Assembly: GCF_019977735.1 (NCBI RefSeq)
Contig: NZ_AP025018.1
Span: 5,336,580-5,400,579 of the forward strand
Source of the DNA: Calothrix sp. PCC 7716
Lineage (GTDB): Bacteria > Cyanobacteriota > Cyanobacteriia > Cyanobacteriales > Nostocaceae
DNA length: 64,000 nt
Direction of reading: 5' to 3'
This document shows, piece by piece, positions 16,904 through 26,320 of this stretch. Within the stretch, counting starts at the first letter, position 1. The number at the start of each line of letters is the position of its first letter. Position numbers and translations under genes: made by a program. Under the pieces are notes generated by a model. That model was not told the origin of the DNA. It saw only the letters and a program-made list of their open reading frames with translations, and searched no databases.

Positions 16904-18436
16904 ATGACATTCAAGCGTTTAGTCCTGATAATTCTTACTATAGGAGCCGTTGCATTATTGACTCTGAATTTACTGAGTAGTTTTTTAGAGCCTCAATTTC
17001 AAAGCCGTTTAGAGCTTTATCAAACTGATATTACTCTCCAAGCGCAAGAGTGGAAACTATCAGGTAAGAATGAAACCGTTTTTAAACAGTTACAAGCTGC
17101 TATTATTGGCGATAAACCCTTGGAAACTGCCATACAGAGATATCAAGGGGTGCGAAATGAAGTTAAAACGACTTTAAAACAAGTTAAACAAAATTTAGAA
17201 CAAGCGAAACAATTATCAACACAATCGCCTTTACATAAAGAAAGTGACTCTTTGGAGCTACTTGCAAAGATTCGCGAACAAGAATACTTACTTTCCGAAT
17301 TAGATTTGCGCTTGGGTATTTTACAAGCAAAACTTGGGCAAGTTGATGCTGCAAAACAAACTTGGAAACAAGTGCAGCAAAATCAAGATACCAATTCTAA
17401 ATTAAAGTTAACTGCTGCTTTACTAACGGAATTATGGAACCAACCCTCAACTCTCGAATCTACGGCGCCGGAGTTGATAAAAGAGAATCTAGATAGTTGG
17501 TTTCGCGATACTACCCTTCTACTACTATATCAATCGCAACAGTCAAAGCAAGAACTTTCTGCTTTACAAGCAGCACAACAATCACGTGCGAAACAAGCTT
17601 TATATAAATTAGCTATGGTTACTGGCATACCAGAACTGGGATCTATTATTGGTTTGGGATTACTGCTATTGTTAATTGGACAACGCTTAATTAAAGGAAA
17701 AGATTCTTTATTCGCGCAAAACGCTGATTTAGCTTGGACTACACCTTGGGATGTCGAAACCATTTTACAAGTGCTAGTCGTCGGTTTTTTCTTTATGGGG
17801 CAAATAGTAGTACCCATACTACTACAAATGCTTCCCGCTTCTCATCCTGCAACGAACGTTAGAATCCAAGCGCTTGATGTTCTAATTAGTTATGTTCTTT
17901 TAGCCCTAGCTGCACTTTCTGTACTGTTTTTCTCCCTTAAACCCTTTACCCCTCTTCCCGAAAACTGGTTTCGCTTCCGCTTATTGGACTCATGGTTCTT
18001 TTGGGGACTGGGCGGTTATTGCGTCGCGTTACCGATTGTAGCAATTATTTCATATATAAATCAGCAAATATGGAGAGGGCAAGGTGGGAGTAATCCTTTA
18101 CTACAAATAATCTTAGAGAGTCGAGACAACGTGGCTTTGAGCATATTTTTCTTAACGGCAGGTATAATGGCGCCTGTTTTCGAGGAAATTTTTTTTCGAG
18201 GGTTTTTGTTACCTTCTTTGACCCGTTACATGTCCGTATGGTCGGCAATTATTATTAGTAGTTTTTTATTTGCCATCGTTCACTTCAACTTATCAGAGGT
18301 TCTGCGTCTAACAGCATTAGGGATAGTTTTAGGCATTGTTTACACTCGCTCGCGCAACCTGCTTGCCCCAATGTTACTTCACAACTTATGGAATAGCGCC
18401 ACTTTAGCCACTTTATTCGTCTTTGGTAGTAGATAA
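16904..18436 (+). CDS. CPBP-family intramembrane glutamic protease
   Basis: 510 residues. An N-terminal membrane anchor (residues 5-25), a ~220-residue Gln-rich soluble region and then about eight transmembrane helices. The CPBP/Abi signature is present: EEIFFRGFLLP near 428-438 (EExxxR motif), FAIVHFNL near 463-470 (catalytic His) and HNLWNS near 495. Known role: membrane endopeptidase of the Rce1/CPBP type, with substrates mostly unknown in bacteria. The large soluble N-terminal part is typical of cyanobacterial members. It lies 6 bases after the broken SRPBCC gene. Confidence 0.88.
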   Translation: MTFKRLVLIILTIGAVALLTLNLLSSFLEPQFQSRLELYQTDITLQAQEWKLSGKNETVFKQLQAAIIGDKPLETAIQRYQGVRNEVKTTLKQVKQNLEQAKQLSTQSPLHKESDSLELLAKIREQEYLLSELDLRLGILQAKLGQVDAAKQTWKQVQQNQDTNSKLKLTAALLTELWNQPSTLESTAPELIKENLDSWFRDTTLLLLYQSQQSKQELSALQAAQQSRAKQALYKLAMVTGIPELGSIIGLGLLLLLIGQRLIKGKDSLFAQNADLAWTTPWDVETILQVLVVGFFFMGQIVVPILLQMLPASHPATNVRIQALDVLISYVLLALAALSVLFFSLKPFTPLPENWFRFRLLDSWFFWGLGGYCVALPIVAIISYINQQIWRGQGGSNPLLQIILESRDNVALSIFFLTAGIMAPVFEEIFFRGFLLPSLTRYMSVWSAIIISSFLFAIVHFNLSEVLRLTALGIVLGIVYTRSRNLLAPMLLHNLWNSATLATLFVFGSR

Positions 18437-18497
18437 TAATAGTGTAAAGACTATCGATTATAGGGCTTACTCGTTCATAGAGACTACTTATTTTTCT

Positions 18498-19304
18498 TTA
18501 ATTAGCGGCAACTTCTGCAAGCGAAACCTTACCAGCAATCATTAATTCTTTGGCTGTGTCAATTCTTTGTTTAATTACATATTGATGCGGTGCCAAACCA
18601 GTAGATTGTTTAAACAGAGTAGCAAAATAATTAGGGCTAACCTGAGCTATTGTTGCTAATTCCACCAAAGTTAGTTCTTCATTAATATGGGCTTTAATAT
18701 ATTCTAAAACTTGTTTCAACTTTGTTTTAGGCAAACCAGCAGTTATAATCTGAATGGGTTTGCGCGCGCAGTAGTGCCGTAATAAATGCGCTGTCAGCGT
18801 TGTCACTAGGGAATCTATATATAATCTTTCCCCGAAGAAGGAAACTTCTAATTCGTTTTTCAAGGCAATCCCCAGACTATGGAGCAACGCATCTTGCAAA
18901 GCGAATTGGGGCAACAGTTCCACATGCTCTATCATTATTTCTTTTGCCTGTCGCTCTAAAATTACTGGGTCTAAGCATAACGCCAAATACGAGTGTTCTT
19001 TATCCCAACAAGCACTGGAAATTGTTTTTGCTGGGACAATAATTACATCTTCAATTCTCATTCGTGCTTCCTGAAAATATCCCTCAGTTACCTGCTCTAC
19101 ATGGGTATTCGGCAAAACATGCGTATTGATTAAAATTAAATGCTGTTGGCTTGTATTTTTGGATAGCTCTGCGGGTTGGTGGTGAAAGTGTAACAATTCA
19201 ACCCCTTGAGACAAAGTAGAGTGTAGCAAAAGCTTGGCACCCAAAGCTTTCATCTCGTCTTCGCTAGTACAATCAATACTTTGAATTTCAGGGTTAGATG
19301 ACAT
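18498..19304 (-). CDS. AraC-family regulator with truncated second HTH
   Basis: 268 residues from ATG 19304 (a TTG codon lies just before it). The N-terminal ~165 residues are a cupin-like sensor region. The first AraC helix-turn-helix is intact (LTLVELATIAQVSPNYFATLFKQ), followed by LAPHQYVIKQRIDTAKELM. The protein stops at SLAEVAAN, where the family continues for about 35 more residues with the second HTH. The missing part was not found downstream. DNA binding is probably impaired, so this may be a recent pseudogene. Confidence 0.7.
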   Translation of the reverse strand: MSSNPEIQSIDCTSEDEMKALGAKLLLHSTLSQGVELLHFHHQPAELSKNTSQQHLILINTHVLPNTHVEQVTEGYFQEARMRIEDVIIVPAKTISSACWDKEHSYLALCLDPVILERQAKEIMIEHVELLPQFALQDALLHSLGIALKNELEVSFFGERLYIDSLVTTLTAHLLRHYCARKPIQIITAGLPKTKLKQVLEYIKAHINEELTLVELATIAQVSPNYFATLFKQSTGLAPHQYVIKQRIDTAKELMIAGKVSLAEVAAN

Positions 19305-19526
19305 CAACCGACCAGAAAAAATTTTTGATTACTTTATTATTATCGTAATCCTCATGATAAGTAGGCGCCAATCTTAAATCTTTCTTGCTCCCACCTCTGT
19401 GTCTCTTCACTGCGTTCGAGGGCAAGCCTTTTGTATCTCGGTGGTAGAAAAGACGCTAGTTCGGCTATTAAAGGTAATAAGTTATGTAATACTATACTAC
19501 AAAATCGACCAAGAAGTATTTATGTA

Positions 19527-20168
19527 TTATTTTATTAAATATTGCTGTGCCCAAAGCACGGCTTGAATGCGGTCGCGAACTCCTAATTCCCGTAGAATTT
19601 GATTAATATAGCCTTTTACAGTTCCTTCTGTAATATATAGTGTTCGAGCAATTTCTTGATTATTTTTGCCTTGCCCTACTAATCGTAAAACTTCTAACTG
19701 GCGCCTGCTCAAATGGGTTAAACATTCTGGCTCAGAGCTAGGTGTTACCGTTGGCTTTAGTTGAGCAAATACCTTGGGGGCAATTGTTGGACCAAGTTGG
19801 CTATATCCCTGATTTACGGAACGAATGGCTGCTGCTATTTGTTCGGATGGGGTACGCTTGAGTAAATAACCCAAAGCACCGGCTTGTAATGATTGATACA
19901 CGTATTCGTCGTTTTCAAAGGTTGTTAAAACCAGAATCCGAATCCAGGGATAACGTTGGTGTATCTGACGAGTTGCCACTACACCATCGGTTTGAGGCAT
20001 TCGCACATCCATTAAAATAACATCAGGTTGGAGTGTTTGAGCAAGTTCGATTGCAATTTGCCCATCTTGAGCTTGTCCCACGACTTCAAAATCTGGTTCT
20101 GCCAGCAGCAAGTCGGTCAACCCTTGCAAAAATAAAGCTTGGTCGTCAACTAGTAGAAGTTTAATCAT
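19527..20168 (-). CDS. NarL/LuxR-type response regulator
   Basis: 213 residues. Receiver domain with acidic pocket DD (8-9), phosphoacceptor D54 in ILMDVRMP, Thr in VLTTFEND and Lys in LLKRTP. The C-terminal LuxR HTH near residues 150-210 (LSRRQLEVLRLVGQGKNNQEIARTL). It follows its cognate histidine kinase after a 5-base gap, so they form a two-component operon. Target genes are unknown; the divergent P450 gene beyond the kinase is a candidate by position. Confidence 0.92.
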   Translation of the reverse strand: MIKLLLVDDQALFLQGLTDLLLAEPDFEVVGQAQDGQIAIELAQTLQPDVILMDVRMPQTDGVVATRQIHQRYPWIRILVLTTFENDEYVYQSLQAGALGYLLKRTPSEQIAAAIRSVNQGYSQLGPTIAPKVFAQLKPTVTPSSEPECLTHLSRRQLEVLRLVGQGKNNQEIARTLYITEGTVKGYINQILRELGVRDRIQAVLWAQQYLIK

Positions 20169-20173
20169 AAGCT

Positions 20174-21364
20174 TTACGCTTGGGGCAGAATAATTTGAAG
20201 TTTGGTTCCTTGGCTACAACCGCTAGAAATAGAGAATTTTCCACCTAATAGTTGCACCCGTTCTCCAATTCCTTTAATTCCAAATCCTTTTTGAGGCTGA
20301 GTAACGTCAAATCCTTGACCATCATCTCGCAATTCTAAAACGATGCCATCAGTTGTAACCTCACCCCTCAACCAAATTTGTGAAGCTTGAGCATGGCTTT
20401 GAATATTCATTAAACCTTCTTTGAAAATACAGTAAATTTGATGGCTCGTTTGTAAAGGTAATGATGGCAAGTTGATATCCCACTGCATTCGCCAAGTTTG
20501 ATGCTGCTTCATTTGCTCTATCAATGTCATCAAAGCTTGATTCAAATCAAACTGCGGTTGACGCATTGTTTGCAGTGCTTGATCAATTTCTCCAATACAT
20601 TGATTTGCTAGAGTTTTGGCTGTGTCTATTGCTTGGTAAACTTTCTCAAAATTGCGATGGCGCCATTTTTGAGCTACTGCTAACTGCATATCTAGATTTG
20701 TGAGAGTGTGACCAATTGAGTCGTGTAAATCACGAGCAATGCGTGCGCGCTCTAAATCAGCAGCAAGTTGCTCAACCTGTTGTGCTAAAAGTTCCGCACG
20801 ATAACGACTTTTTTGTTCCGCTAAAATTGCAAAAATCGCCAGAATTACAAACGCACTTCCCCCTAAATAACTCTCTAGGTCACTTAAGGCTAATTGAATT
20901 GGTTGACGAAAATCAATACCCAAACTGTTTAGCATTCGGAGATTATAGGGTAACGCCCAGTACTCGCTAATGAAATAAATCGAACCAAACAATGCCGCAT
21001 TAAAGATAACCTGCCTTTGGCTTAATAAAAAGCAACTTTTTGCGATATATAAATACAGAAAAAGTTCTAAATCAACTCCCAGCGCAATTCCAGTTATCGA
21101 AAGTAACATTCCAACACAGACGTACATCCAACGTTGAACCAAACAACGCTGTGAAGGTAGCACAAAGCTTAATAGAGCAAAAATACTAATAAAAGCGATT
21201 GGTCTAAGGGCAAAAGCTAGGGGAAGACCGAACCAGCCGTTTAACCCGTTGGCTAAAATGTAAACTGCAATCAGTGTCCATTCGATGCTGAACAACAACC
21301 GATGTGCCGAACGGATGGATAAATCAGGATGTAAAATGTTAAGCTTTGCGTGAATCGCTGTCAT
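20174..21364 (-). CDS. NarL-type sensor histidine kinase with multi-helix membrane domain
   Basis: 396 residues from ATG 21364; the frame extends to a TTG at 21376. Residues ~20-190 form about six transmembrane helices with little periplasmic sequence, suggesting sensing within the membrane. The HisKA_3 phosphoacceptor is His ~214 in RIARDLHDSIGH. The HATPase motifs are present: N-box KEGLMNIQSHA, G1 DDGQGF, G2 GFGIKGIGER. Likely partner of the response regulator encoded 5 bases downstream. The signal is unknown. Confidence 0.9.
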   Translation of the reverse strand: MTAIHAKLNILHPDLSIRSAHRLLFSIEWTLIAVYILANGLNGWFGLPLAFALRPIAFISIFALLSFVLPSQRCLVQRWMYVCVGMLLSITGIALGVDLELFLYLYIAKSCFLLSQRQVIFNAALFGSIYFISEYWALPYNLRMLNSLGIDFRQPIQLALSDLESYLGGSAFVILAIFAILAEQKSRYRAELLAQQVEQLAADLERARIARDLHDSIGHTLTNLDMQLAVAQKWRHRNFEKVYQAIDTAKTLANQCIGEIDQALQTMRQPQFDLNQALMTLIEQMKQHQTWRMQWDINLPSLPLQTSHQIYCIFKEGLMNIQSHAQASQIWLRGEVTTDGIVLELRDDGQGFDVTQPQKGFGIKGIGERVQLLGGKFSISSGCSQGTKLQIILPQA

Positions 21365-21518
21365 TGCGACCACCAATAAATTAAGGATTGCCCTCAGTTT
21401 ATCAAAATAATCTTGACTTTGAGTACATAACCCAGGTTATATTTTTTTACTAACCATAGAGACTATAAGCTTTACAGGAGCGGATGTTAGGGTTAGCTTA
21501 TGAATCTAGGAGATAATT

Positions 21519-22847
21519 ATGAGCAAAGATTTACTAACCTTGCCACATCCTGATGAACGTACTGTTATGGAGGGTTACAGCCAAAATCCTTTGGATTTTT
21601 TTAAGAACTGTGCGCGTGAGTTTGGAGAAATTGTCCCAGTTCAATTAGAAGATGACCTAATTTGCTTACTGACAAACCCTGAGCATATTACGGAAGTTTT
21701 GAAGAACCGTGTCTTATTTGTCAAAGGTAAGGATTTGCAAATACTACATAGATTTCTTGGCAATGGATTAATTACAAGCGAGGGAGATTTTTGGCAACGG
21801 CAGCGACGGCTAACCCAGCCTGTATTTCATCAGCAACGTATCGAAGATTATGGCGCCGTGATGGTGGAGTATACTGCACGGATATTGCAAACGTGGCGTG
21901 AGGATGAGGTTCGGGATGTATATAATGACATGATGCGCCTCACATTTAACATTGTGATGAAAACCCTTTTTGACCAGGACATGACGGATAATGAGGCGAA
22001 TCAAATTCTTTATTCTGTAGAAGAAGCAATGAATTGGTATGAAACTCAATCTGTGACAAACTATGCAGATCAAGGGGAATTGACACCCGCCGATATTCGG
22101 TATCAAAGCGCAATGGAGCAACTAGATCAAGCAATGTATGCCATGATTCAGCAACGTCGCGAACAAGGTGAGATGAAACGTGATCTACTCTCGATGTTAA
22201 TGCAAGTGCAAGACGCAGACGACGGCAGCAAAATGAGCGACCTTCAATTACGAGATGAAGCTGCATCCTTAATAACGGCAGGACATGAAACCACATCAAA
22301 TACACTATCTTGGACGTGGATGCTACTCGCACAGCATCCACAAGTTCGAGAAAAACTGACTCAAGAGTTAAAAACAGTTCTTGATGGGCGCCTTCCTACG
22401 CTTGAGGATTTACCGAGCCTAGTTTACACCACCATGATTATTAAAGAGTCAATGCGACTATATCCTGCTGTCACCGATTTGAGTCGAGAAGCAACCCAAG
22501 ATTGTGAAATTGGTGGCTACTTTATTCCAAAAGGTTGCACGCTGATAATGAGTCAGTGGGTCATGCACCGAGACCCCCGCTATTTTGAAGACCCTGAAGT
22601 TTTTATTCCAGAGCGCTGGGAAAACGACATCGAAAAGCAAATTCCCCGTGGTGTTTACTTCCCGTTTGGTGATGGCCCGCGTTTCTGTATCGGTAAAAGT
22701 TTTGCAATGATGGAAGCAGTGTTGATATTGGCAACAATTGCTCAAAAATGGAAGCTAGAACTGGCGCCGGATTGTAAGATTGAACTTCAGCCTTCCATTA
22801 CCTTACGCCCCAAACACGGTATTAAAGTGATACTGAAGCAAGTATAG
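21519..22847 (+). CDS. Cytochrome P450 (CYP110-like)
   Basis: 442 residues, a complete bacterial P450. AGGAG lies 6 bases upstream of the ATG. I-helix AGHETTS at 254-260, K-helix ExxR E310-R313, PERW near 365-368, and the heme loop FGDGPRFCIG with the thiolate Cys near 390. Soluble (no N-terminal anchor). The sequence resembles cyanobacterial CYP110-type enzymes that oxidise fatty acids, alkanes or terpenes; the substrate is not readable. It is divergent from the histidine kinase gene, about 150 bases apart. It uses host ferredoxin partners, since none is encoded nearby. Confidence 0.9.
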   Translation: MSKDLLTLPHPDERTVMEGYSQNPLDFFKNCAREFGEIVPVQLEDDLICLLTNPEHITEVLKNRVLFVKGKDLQILHRFLGNGLITSEGDFWQRQRRLTQPVFHQQRIEDYGAVMVEYTARILQTWREDEVRDVYNDMMRLTFNIVMKTLFDQDMTDNEANQILYSVEEAMNWYETQSVTNYADQGELTPADIRYQSAMEQLDQAMYAMIQQRREQGEMKRDLLSMLMQVQDADDGSKMSDLQLRDEAASLITAGHETTSNTLSWTWMLLAQHPQVREKLTQELKTVLDGRLPTLEDLPSLVYTTMIIKESMRLYPAVTDLSREATQDCEIGGYFIPKGCTLIMSQWVMHRDPRYFEDPEVFIPERWENDIEKQIPRGVYFPFGDGPRFCIGKSFAMMEAVLILATIAQKWKLELAPDCKIELQPSITLRPKHGIKVILKQV

Positions 22848-22913
22848 GCAAAGATAGCCCAAACATTTCAAATTATTATGCCCTTGTTCATTAATTGGTA
22901 GGACAATTAGGGA

Positions 22914-23420
22914 TTATTGATTGTATAAACCATAGCTTGACTTAATGTGCCATTGTTGGCTAACTCTTTCTAGATAAAGTATGCTTCCAAAATCATGGGC
23001 GCCTGGAGAATAGACGTATATCTGTATTATTGCTTGCGAAAAATTGGGGGAAAATCCCGGTCGAGTCAGTCTGTTAAAGCTACGATATGGATAATTTTTA
23101 TTTACATTACATTGATTATATTCTGCTTCAGAAATTAGAGTGAGTTGATGGTTCTCCACCAATGATGTTAATAAACATCTTTGATTGTTGATTGACACCC
23201 AATCATTGTAAGTTTCTTTTTGCAAGTTATATGAACCTTGGAAAAAAGAGCCACAAGGCGATAATTTCGGAAAAAAGATGTTATCAAAATAAAAGTTTTT
23301 TCTTTCTCTATCTTTAAATACAATCTCAATAGATGTTTCAATTAAAAATTCTCCTTCCATACCATAAGTTTTATCTTTAATTACAGTCGATAAAACTTCT
23401 ATCTCATGTTGCAATCTCAT
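22914..23420 (-). CDS. Hypothetical protein
   Basis: 168 residues, no family recognised. It has no clear signal peptide or membrane segment. It is rich in aromatic residues and Asn and has three Cys (SPCGSFF, NQRCLL, NQCNVN). The C-terminus FGSILYLERVSQQWHIKSSYGLYNQ looks like a beta-strand-rich end. One GGCGCC site lies inside. It is a single gene convergent with the P450 gene. Confidence 0.55.
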   Translation of the reverse strand: MRLQHEIEVLSTVIKDKTYGMEGEFLIETSIEIVFKDRERKNFYFDNIFFPKLSPCGSFFQGSYNLQKETYNDWVSINNQRCLLTSLVENHQLTLISEAEYNQCNVNKNYPYRSFNRLTRPGFSPNFSQAIIQIYVYSPGAHDFGSILYLERVSQQWHIKSSYGLYNQ

Positions 23421-23496
23421 ATTTTTATTTAAAGTAAACGCAATATTACCGTTTATTATAGCAACAAAATATAAAGTCAGTATGCATTTATTTTAA

Positions 23497-23513
23497 ATAC
23501 ATACAGTATGTAT
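23497..23513. promoter_or_regulatory. Palindrome ATACATAC-A-GTATGTAT
   Basis: Perfect 8-base arms (23497-23504 and 23506-23513) around one base, 76 bases upstream of the start at 23420. The arms match those of the HxlR operator candidate at 14061-14082, but the spacer is shorter (1 versus 4 bases when measured on the 9-base arms). It could bind a related regulator; the same protein is less likely because of the changed spacing. Confidence 0.4.
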
Positions 23514-23666
23514 GCCAATTTAGAAAGACTGTATAAACCTGAACTTACATTTAGATTGTACACGTATTTTATATCGTGATTACTTCGATTCGATTTTACT
23601 TACCGAAATATAGAGAAGCCATTTTGGGCTAGATAAGTTGAGGTTAGTTCATGATGGAAATGAGCG

Positions 23667-23693
23667 TAGAGACGGTCTTATAAAACGTCTCTA
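23667..23693 (+). terminator. TAGAGACG hairpin followed by a T-rich tract
   Basis: Stem 23667-23674 with 23686-23693, loop of 11 bases, then TTTTGTTTTTTC on the plus strand. Structurally an intrinsic terminator for plus-strand transcription, though no plus-strand gene ends just upstream. It is a member of the GTAGAGAC hairpin family. Confidence 0.5.
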
Positions 23694-23796
23694 TTTTGTT
23701 TTTTCTAATCTTTTTCTTTATAATTGGTACTTTTTCCTCAAAACTGGGTAATCTAAGTTTGGTAGAAAGCAATAATTGTTATAACAAAAACTAACC

Positions 23797-24012
23797 GTGA
23801 AGAAAAAACCTGATTTATATCAATTTACCGCTAGATTTGGCTGTGGCTTCCTATTTGGCATTTTCGCTGGTACCAGCTGCTTTTTTGTCTTTGGCGCCAA
23901 TACTATGGCAGCTTTATTTTGGGGATGGATTTTTGTCTCGCTGATATTTGGTTTACTGTCAGTAATCTTTGGTGAGCGTTTTTGGACAAAAATATTTCGC
24001 TGGTTTGTTTAG
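23797..24012 (+). CDS. Small two-helix membrane protein
   Basis: 71 residues with a GTG start at 23797 and no strong ribosome-binding site. Two hydrophobic helices (about 13-35 and 38-58) rich in Gly and Phe, with basic residues before helix 1 and at the C-terminus. Similar small membrane proteins are common in cyanobacteria. The function is unknown. A GGCGCC site lies inside the gene. Confidence 0.5.
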   Translation: MKKKPDLYQFTARFGCGFLFGIFAGTSCFFVFGANTMAALFWGWIFVSLIFGLLSVIFGERFWTKIFRWFV

Positions 24013-24066
24013 CTGTATTATTAACTCATTAGTAAATCAAATTTCAATATAATACTTGAAAACTTT

Positions 24067-24582
24067 ATGAATTTGCAAATTCGATTATCAAAGCCTGAAG
24101 ATTTAGATAATATTTTAAAACTGCAAGCAGATTCTCTCAGAGCGTTATCACCATGCTACAATTCAAGTCAAGTTGAATCTTTGATAAGAAGTCAGGGATT
24201 AGCTCGGCGTAATTCGGATGAAATTGTATTTGTAGCAGAGCAGAATTCCGAGATAGTAGGCTTTTCGTGCTTGATTTCAAATGATTCTCGGATTGGCGGT
24301 ATATTTGTACATCCCAATTTTATCCGTCAAGGTATTGGAACAGATTTACTTGATGCTATTGAAAAAGTAGCCATCAAGAATCAATGCAAAGTAATTGACG
24401 TAACATCATCTTTAGCAGCAGTCAAATTTTATCAAGCTAACGGTTATCAAACAATCCGTGAATCAGGCTTTTTTTCTGAAGCAGCAGTTTGGGTACCTTG
24501 CGTAAATTTATCAAAGAAATTAGCCGAGCAAACTGAATTAGAGGATTTGTGTCTCTGGTTGAAAAGAATTTTCTTCTTTTAA
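24067..24582 (+). CDS. GNAT family N-acetyltransferase
   Basis: 171 residues. Motif A is GGIFVHPNFIRQGIGTDLLDAIE near 78-100 (R/QxxGxG/A acetyl-CoA loop), followed by the FYQANGYQ motif near 122-129. The N-terminus IRLSKPEDLDNILKLQADSLRAL is typical. It acetylates an unknown small amine or protein N-terminus. Single gene. Confidence 0.85.
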   Translation: MNLQIRLSKPEDLDNILKLQADSLRALSPCYNSSQVESLIRSQGLARRNSDEIVFVAEQNSEIVGFSCLISNDSRIGGIFVHPNFIRQGIGTDLLDAIEKVAIKNQCKVIDVTSSLAAVKFYQANGYQTIRESGFFSEAAVWVPCVNLSKKLAEQTELEDLCLWLKRIFFF

Positions 24583-24775
24583 CTGAATATATCTGGAGAC
24601 TTAGCGAAGGTAGCTATAGTTGATTTAATGGCAAGTTTGCAACGCGATGTAATGGTCGAATGAAATAATCGTAATTTGTAATTTTCATAAGATTAGGATA
24701 TTTTTTGCGTTTTTAGGCAAGACAAATAATTTAGCAAGTTAGTATATTTTCAATAGAAGTTTTTTGAGAAGTAAT

Positions 24776-25291
24776 ATGGACAAATATTTAATTCCGATAT
24801 CCACGTTATTTATTGGATTAAACGGTATTATTGCTATTATGCTTTCATATATTGTTGCAGCAGAGCGGACAAAAACAAGAATTTGGCATGGAGAGTCAAA
24901 AGAGGATATATTAAAGCAACCAGATGCGCTTGCAAATCCAAATGCATGGGCAGCTTTTGTGGAAGATATGACTCAAAATTTTCTGTCATCGGCAACAATT
25001 GATGATGGAGCTTTACAACGAAAAGTTCGCGCTCATGCTAATTTTACAGAATACGTACCTTTGGCATTACTTTTCATCATTGCACTTGAGTTAATGCACT
25101 CAAACATTTGGCTACTCTGGCTTTTAGGAGTAAGTTTGACTGTAGCCAGAATAGCTCACGCTTGGGGTTTAATCAATACTTATGGTTCTTCTCCTGGACG
25201 AGCTTTTGGCTTTTTTCTCACCTGGTTTGTTTACATTTTTGGCAGCTTAGGTTGTATATACTATGCTTTACTCAGTCTACTTTATAACTAA
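24776..25291 (+). CDS. MAPEG-family membrane protein
   Basis: 171 residues from ATG 24776 (a TTG four codons earlier is in frame). Four hydrophobic helices and the MAPEG core RAHANFTEYVPLALL near 95-110 (glutathione-binding region) followed by ARIAHAWGL. It is somewhat longer than usual: an insertion between helices 1 and 2 (residues ~30-85) contains HGESKEDILKQPDALANPNA. Family role: glutathione-dependent transferase or peroxidase in membranes. Substrate unknown. Confidence 0.8.
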   Translation: MDKYLIPISTLFIGLNGIIAIMLSYIVAAERTKTRIWHGESKEDILKQPDALANPNAWAAFVEDMTQNFLSSATIDDGALQRKVRAHANFTEYVPLALLFIIALELMHSNIWLLWLLGVSLTVARIAHAWGLINTYGSSPGRAFGFFLTWFVYIFGSLGCIYYALLSLLYN

Positions 25292-25439
25292 TTATGATTT
25301 CATTCGATAACCTCCTCATGAGGCATTGGAGTATTACTTACTATGCTTGATGAGAAAAGAGTACTCTTTCGAGGACTAATCAAACATTGTTCTCTATCGT
25401 ATTTTGAGTATATAAATCACAAACGAGAGTAGTCAAGCA

Positions 25440-26243
25440 ATGAGTCGGCAATCGAGAATTGGAACCTATGAATGGTGCGAACAGAACAATGGGCAGCTTA
25501 ACCGAAGTGAAAAGTTTGAACTAGTACGAATGTTAATTCGTTCTCAGTTAGAAAATTTGTTAGAAAAGTTAGCATACAATTCCGGGATGAAGAGCGAGCG
25601 TTTTTTACGAATTGATGCCAATGCCATTACACTACCAGATTCCAAAATTGCACTTGAAGCAGAGTTACTAGCAAAGAATAGTTTTACCGATGCACAACTC
25701 AATCATGGCTACCGTACCTATTTTTGGGGTTCATTGCTCGGTCAAGCAGGCTTATTGCAGCCAGACTCTGAACTGCTTTTTGTTGGTAGTATCCTGCATG
25801 ATTTAGGACTTTCTCAACTACATATTAAGCAAGCTTGCACTTGTTGTTTTTCAATAAACGGCGCCAGACTAGCACATCAGTTTGCAATTTTACAGGGTTG
25901 GGATGCTCATCGTGCTAAAACGCTCTATGAGACGATATCTCTACATCTGAACCCAATCGTCGATGTGGCAATTGATGGAGTTGAAGCTAAACTGTTGAAA
26001 GATGGGGCAACGATGGATGTGATTGGTGTGCGCTTTCATTGTCTCCCAAGCGGCGCCATTCAGACAGTTCACGCTCAATTTCCTAGAATCGGATTTCGAG
26101 AAGAGATTTTGGCATCTATTAATAATGTTCCCCATGCTCAAGATTCACGCCCTCAATTTCTCAGTCGAGGATTTAGTATTCTTGCTGCGAGAAATCCTCT
26201 GGATAGGAGAAAATTTAACTCCATCAGTCAAACCAGAAGGTGA
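25440..26243 (+). CDS. HD-domain phosphohydrolase-like protein (cyanamide hydratase-like)
   Basis: 267 residues. Metal-binding HD elements: NHGYRTYFWG near 88-97 (first His), the ILHDLGLS pair near 117-124, and further His in LAHQFAILQGW, LYETISLHLNP and VRFHCLP. This pattern resembles bacterial relatives of fungal cyanamide hydratase. The N-terminal 55 residues are extra and charged. The substrate is unknown; probably a metal-dependent hydrolase in the cytosol. It lies 77 bases before the QueC-like gene on the same strand. Confidence 0.75.
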   Translation: MSRQSRIGTYEWCEQNNGQLNRSEKFELVRMLIRSQLENLLEKLAYNSGMKSERFLRIDANAITLPDSKIALEAELLAKNSFTDAQLNHGYRTYFWGSLLGQAGLLQPDSELLFVGSILHDLGLSQLHIKQACTCCFSINGARLAHQFAILQGWDAHRAKTLYETISLHLNPIVDVAIDGVEAKLLKDGATMDVIGVRFHCLPSGAIQTVHAQFPRIGFREEILASINNVPHAQDSRPQFLSRGFSILAARNPLDRRKFNSISQTRR

Positions 26244-26320
26244 AGTTCTTGTAATATTTGTAGCATTTTAGTTATATTATAATCAAGTATGGCTTCAACC
26301 TTCCAGAATACGAAAATCAA

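Larger units (their letters stand above)
23421..23796. other. 376-base intergenic region with a palindrome and a hairpin
   Basis: It holds the ATACATAC-A-GTATGTAT palindrome (23497-23513) upstream of the hypothetical gene and a TAGAGACG hairpin (23667-23693) followed by T-rich sequence. No open frame of note was seen. Confidence 0.5.
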
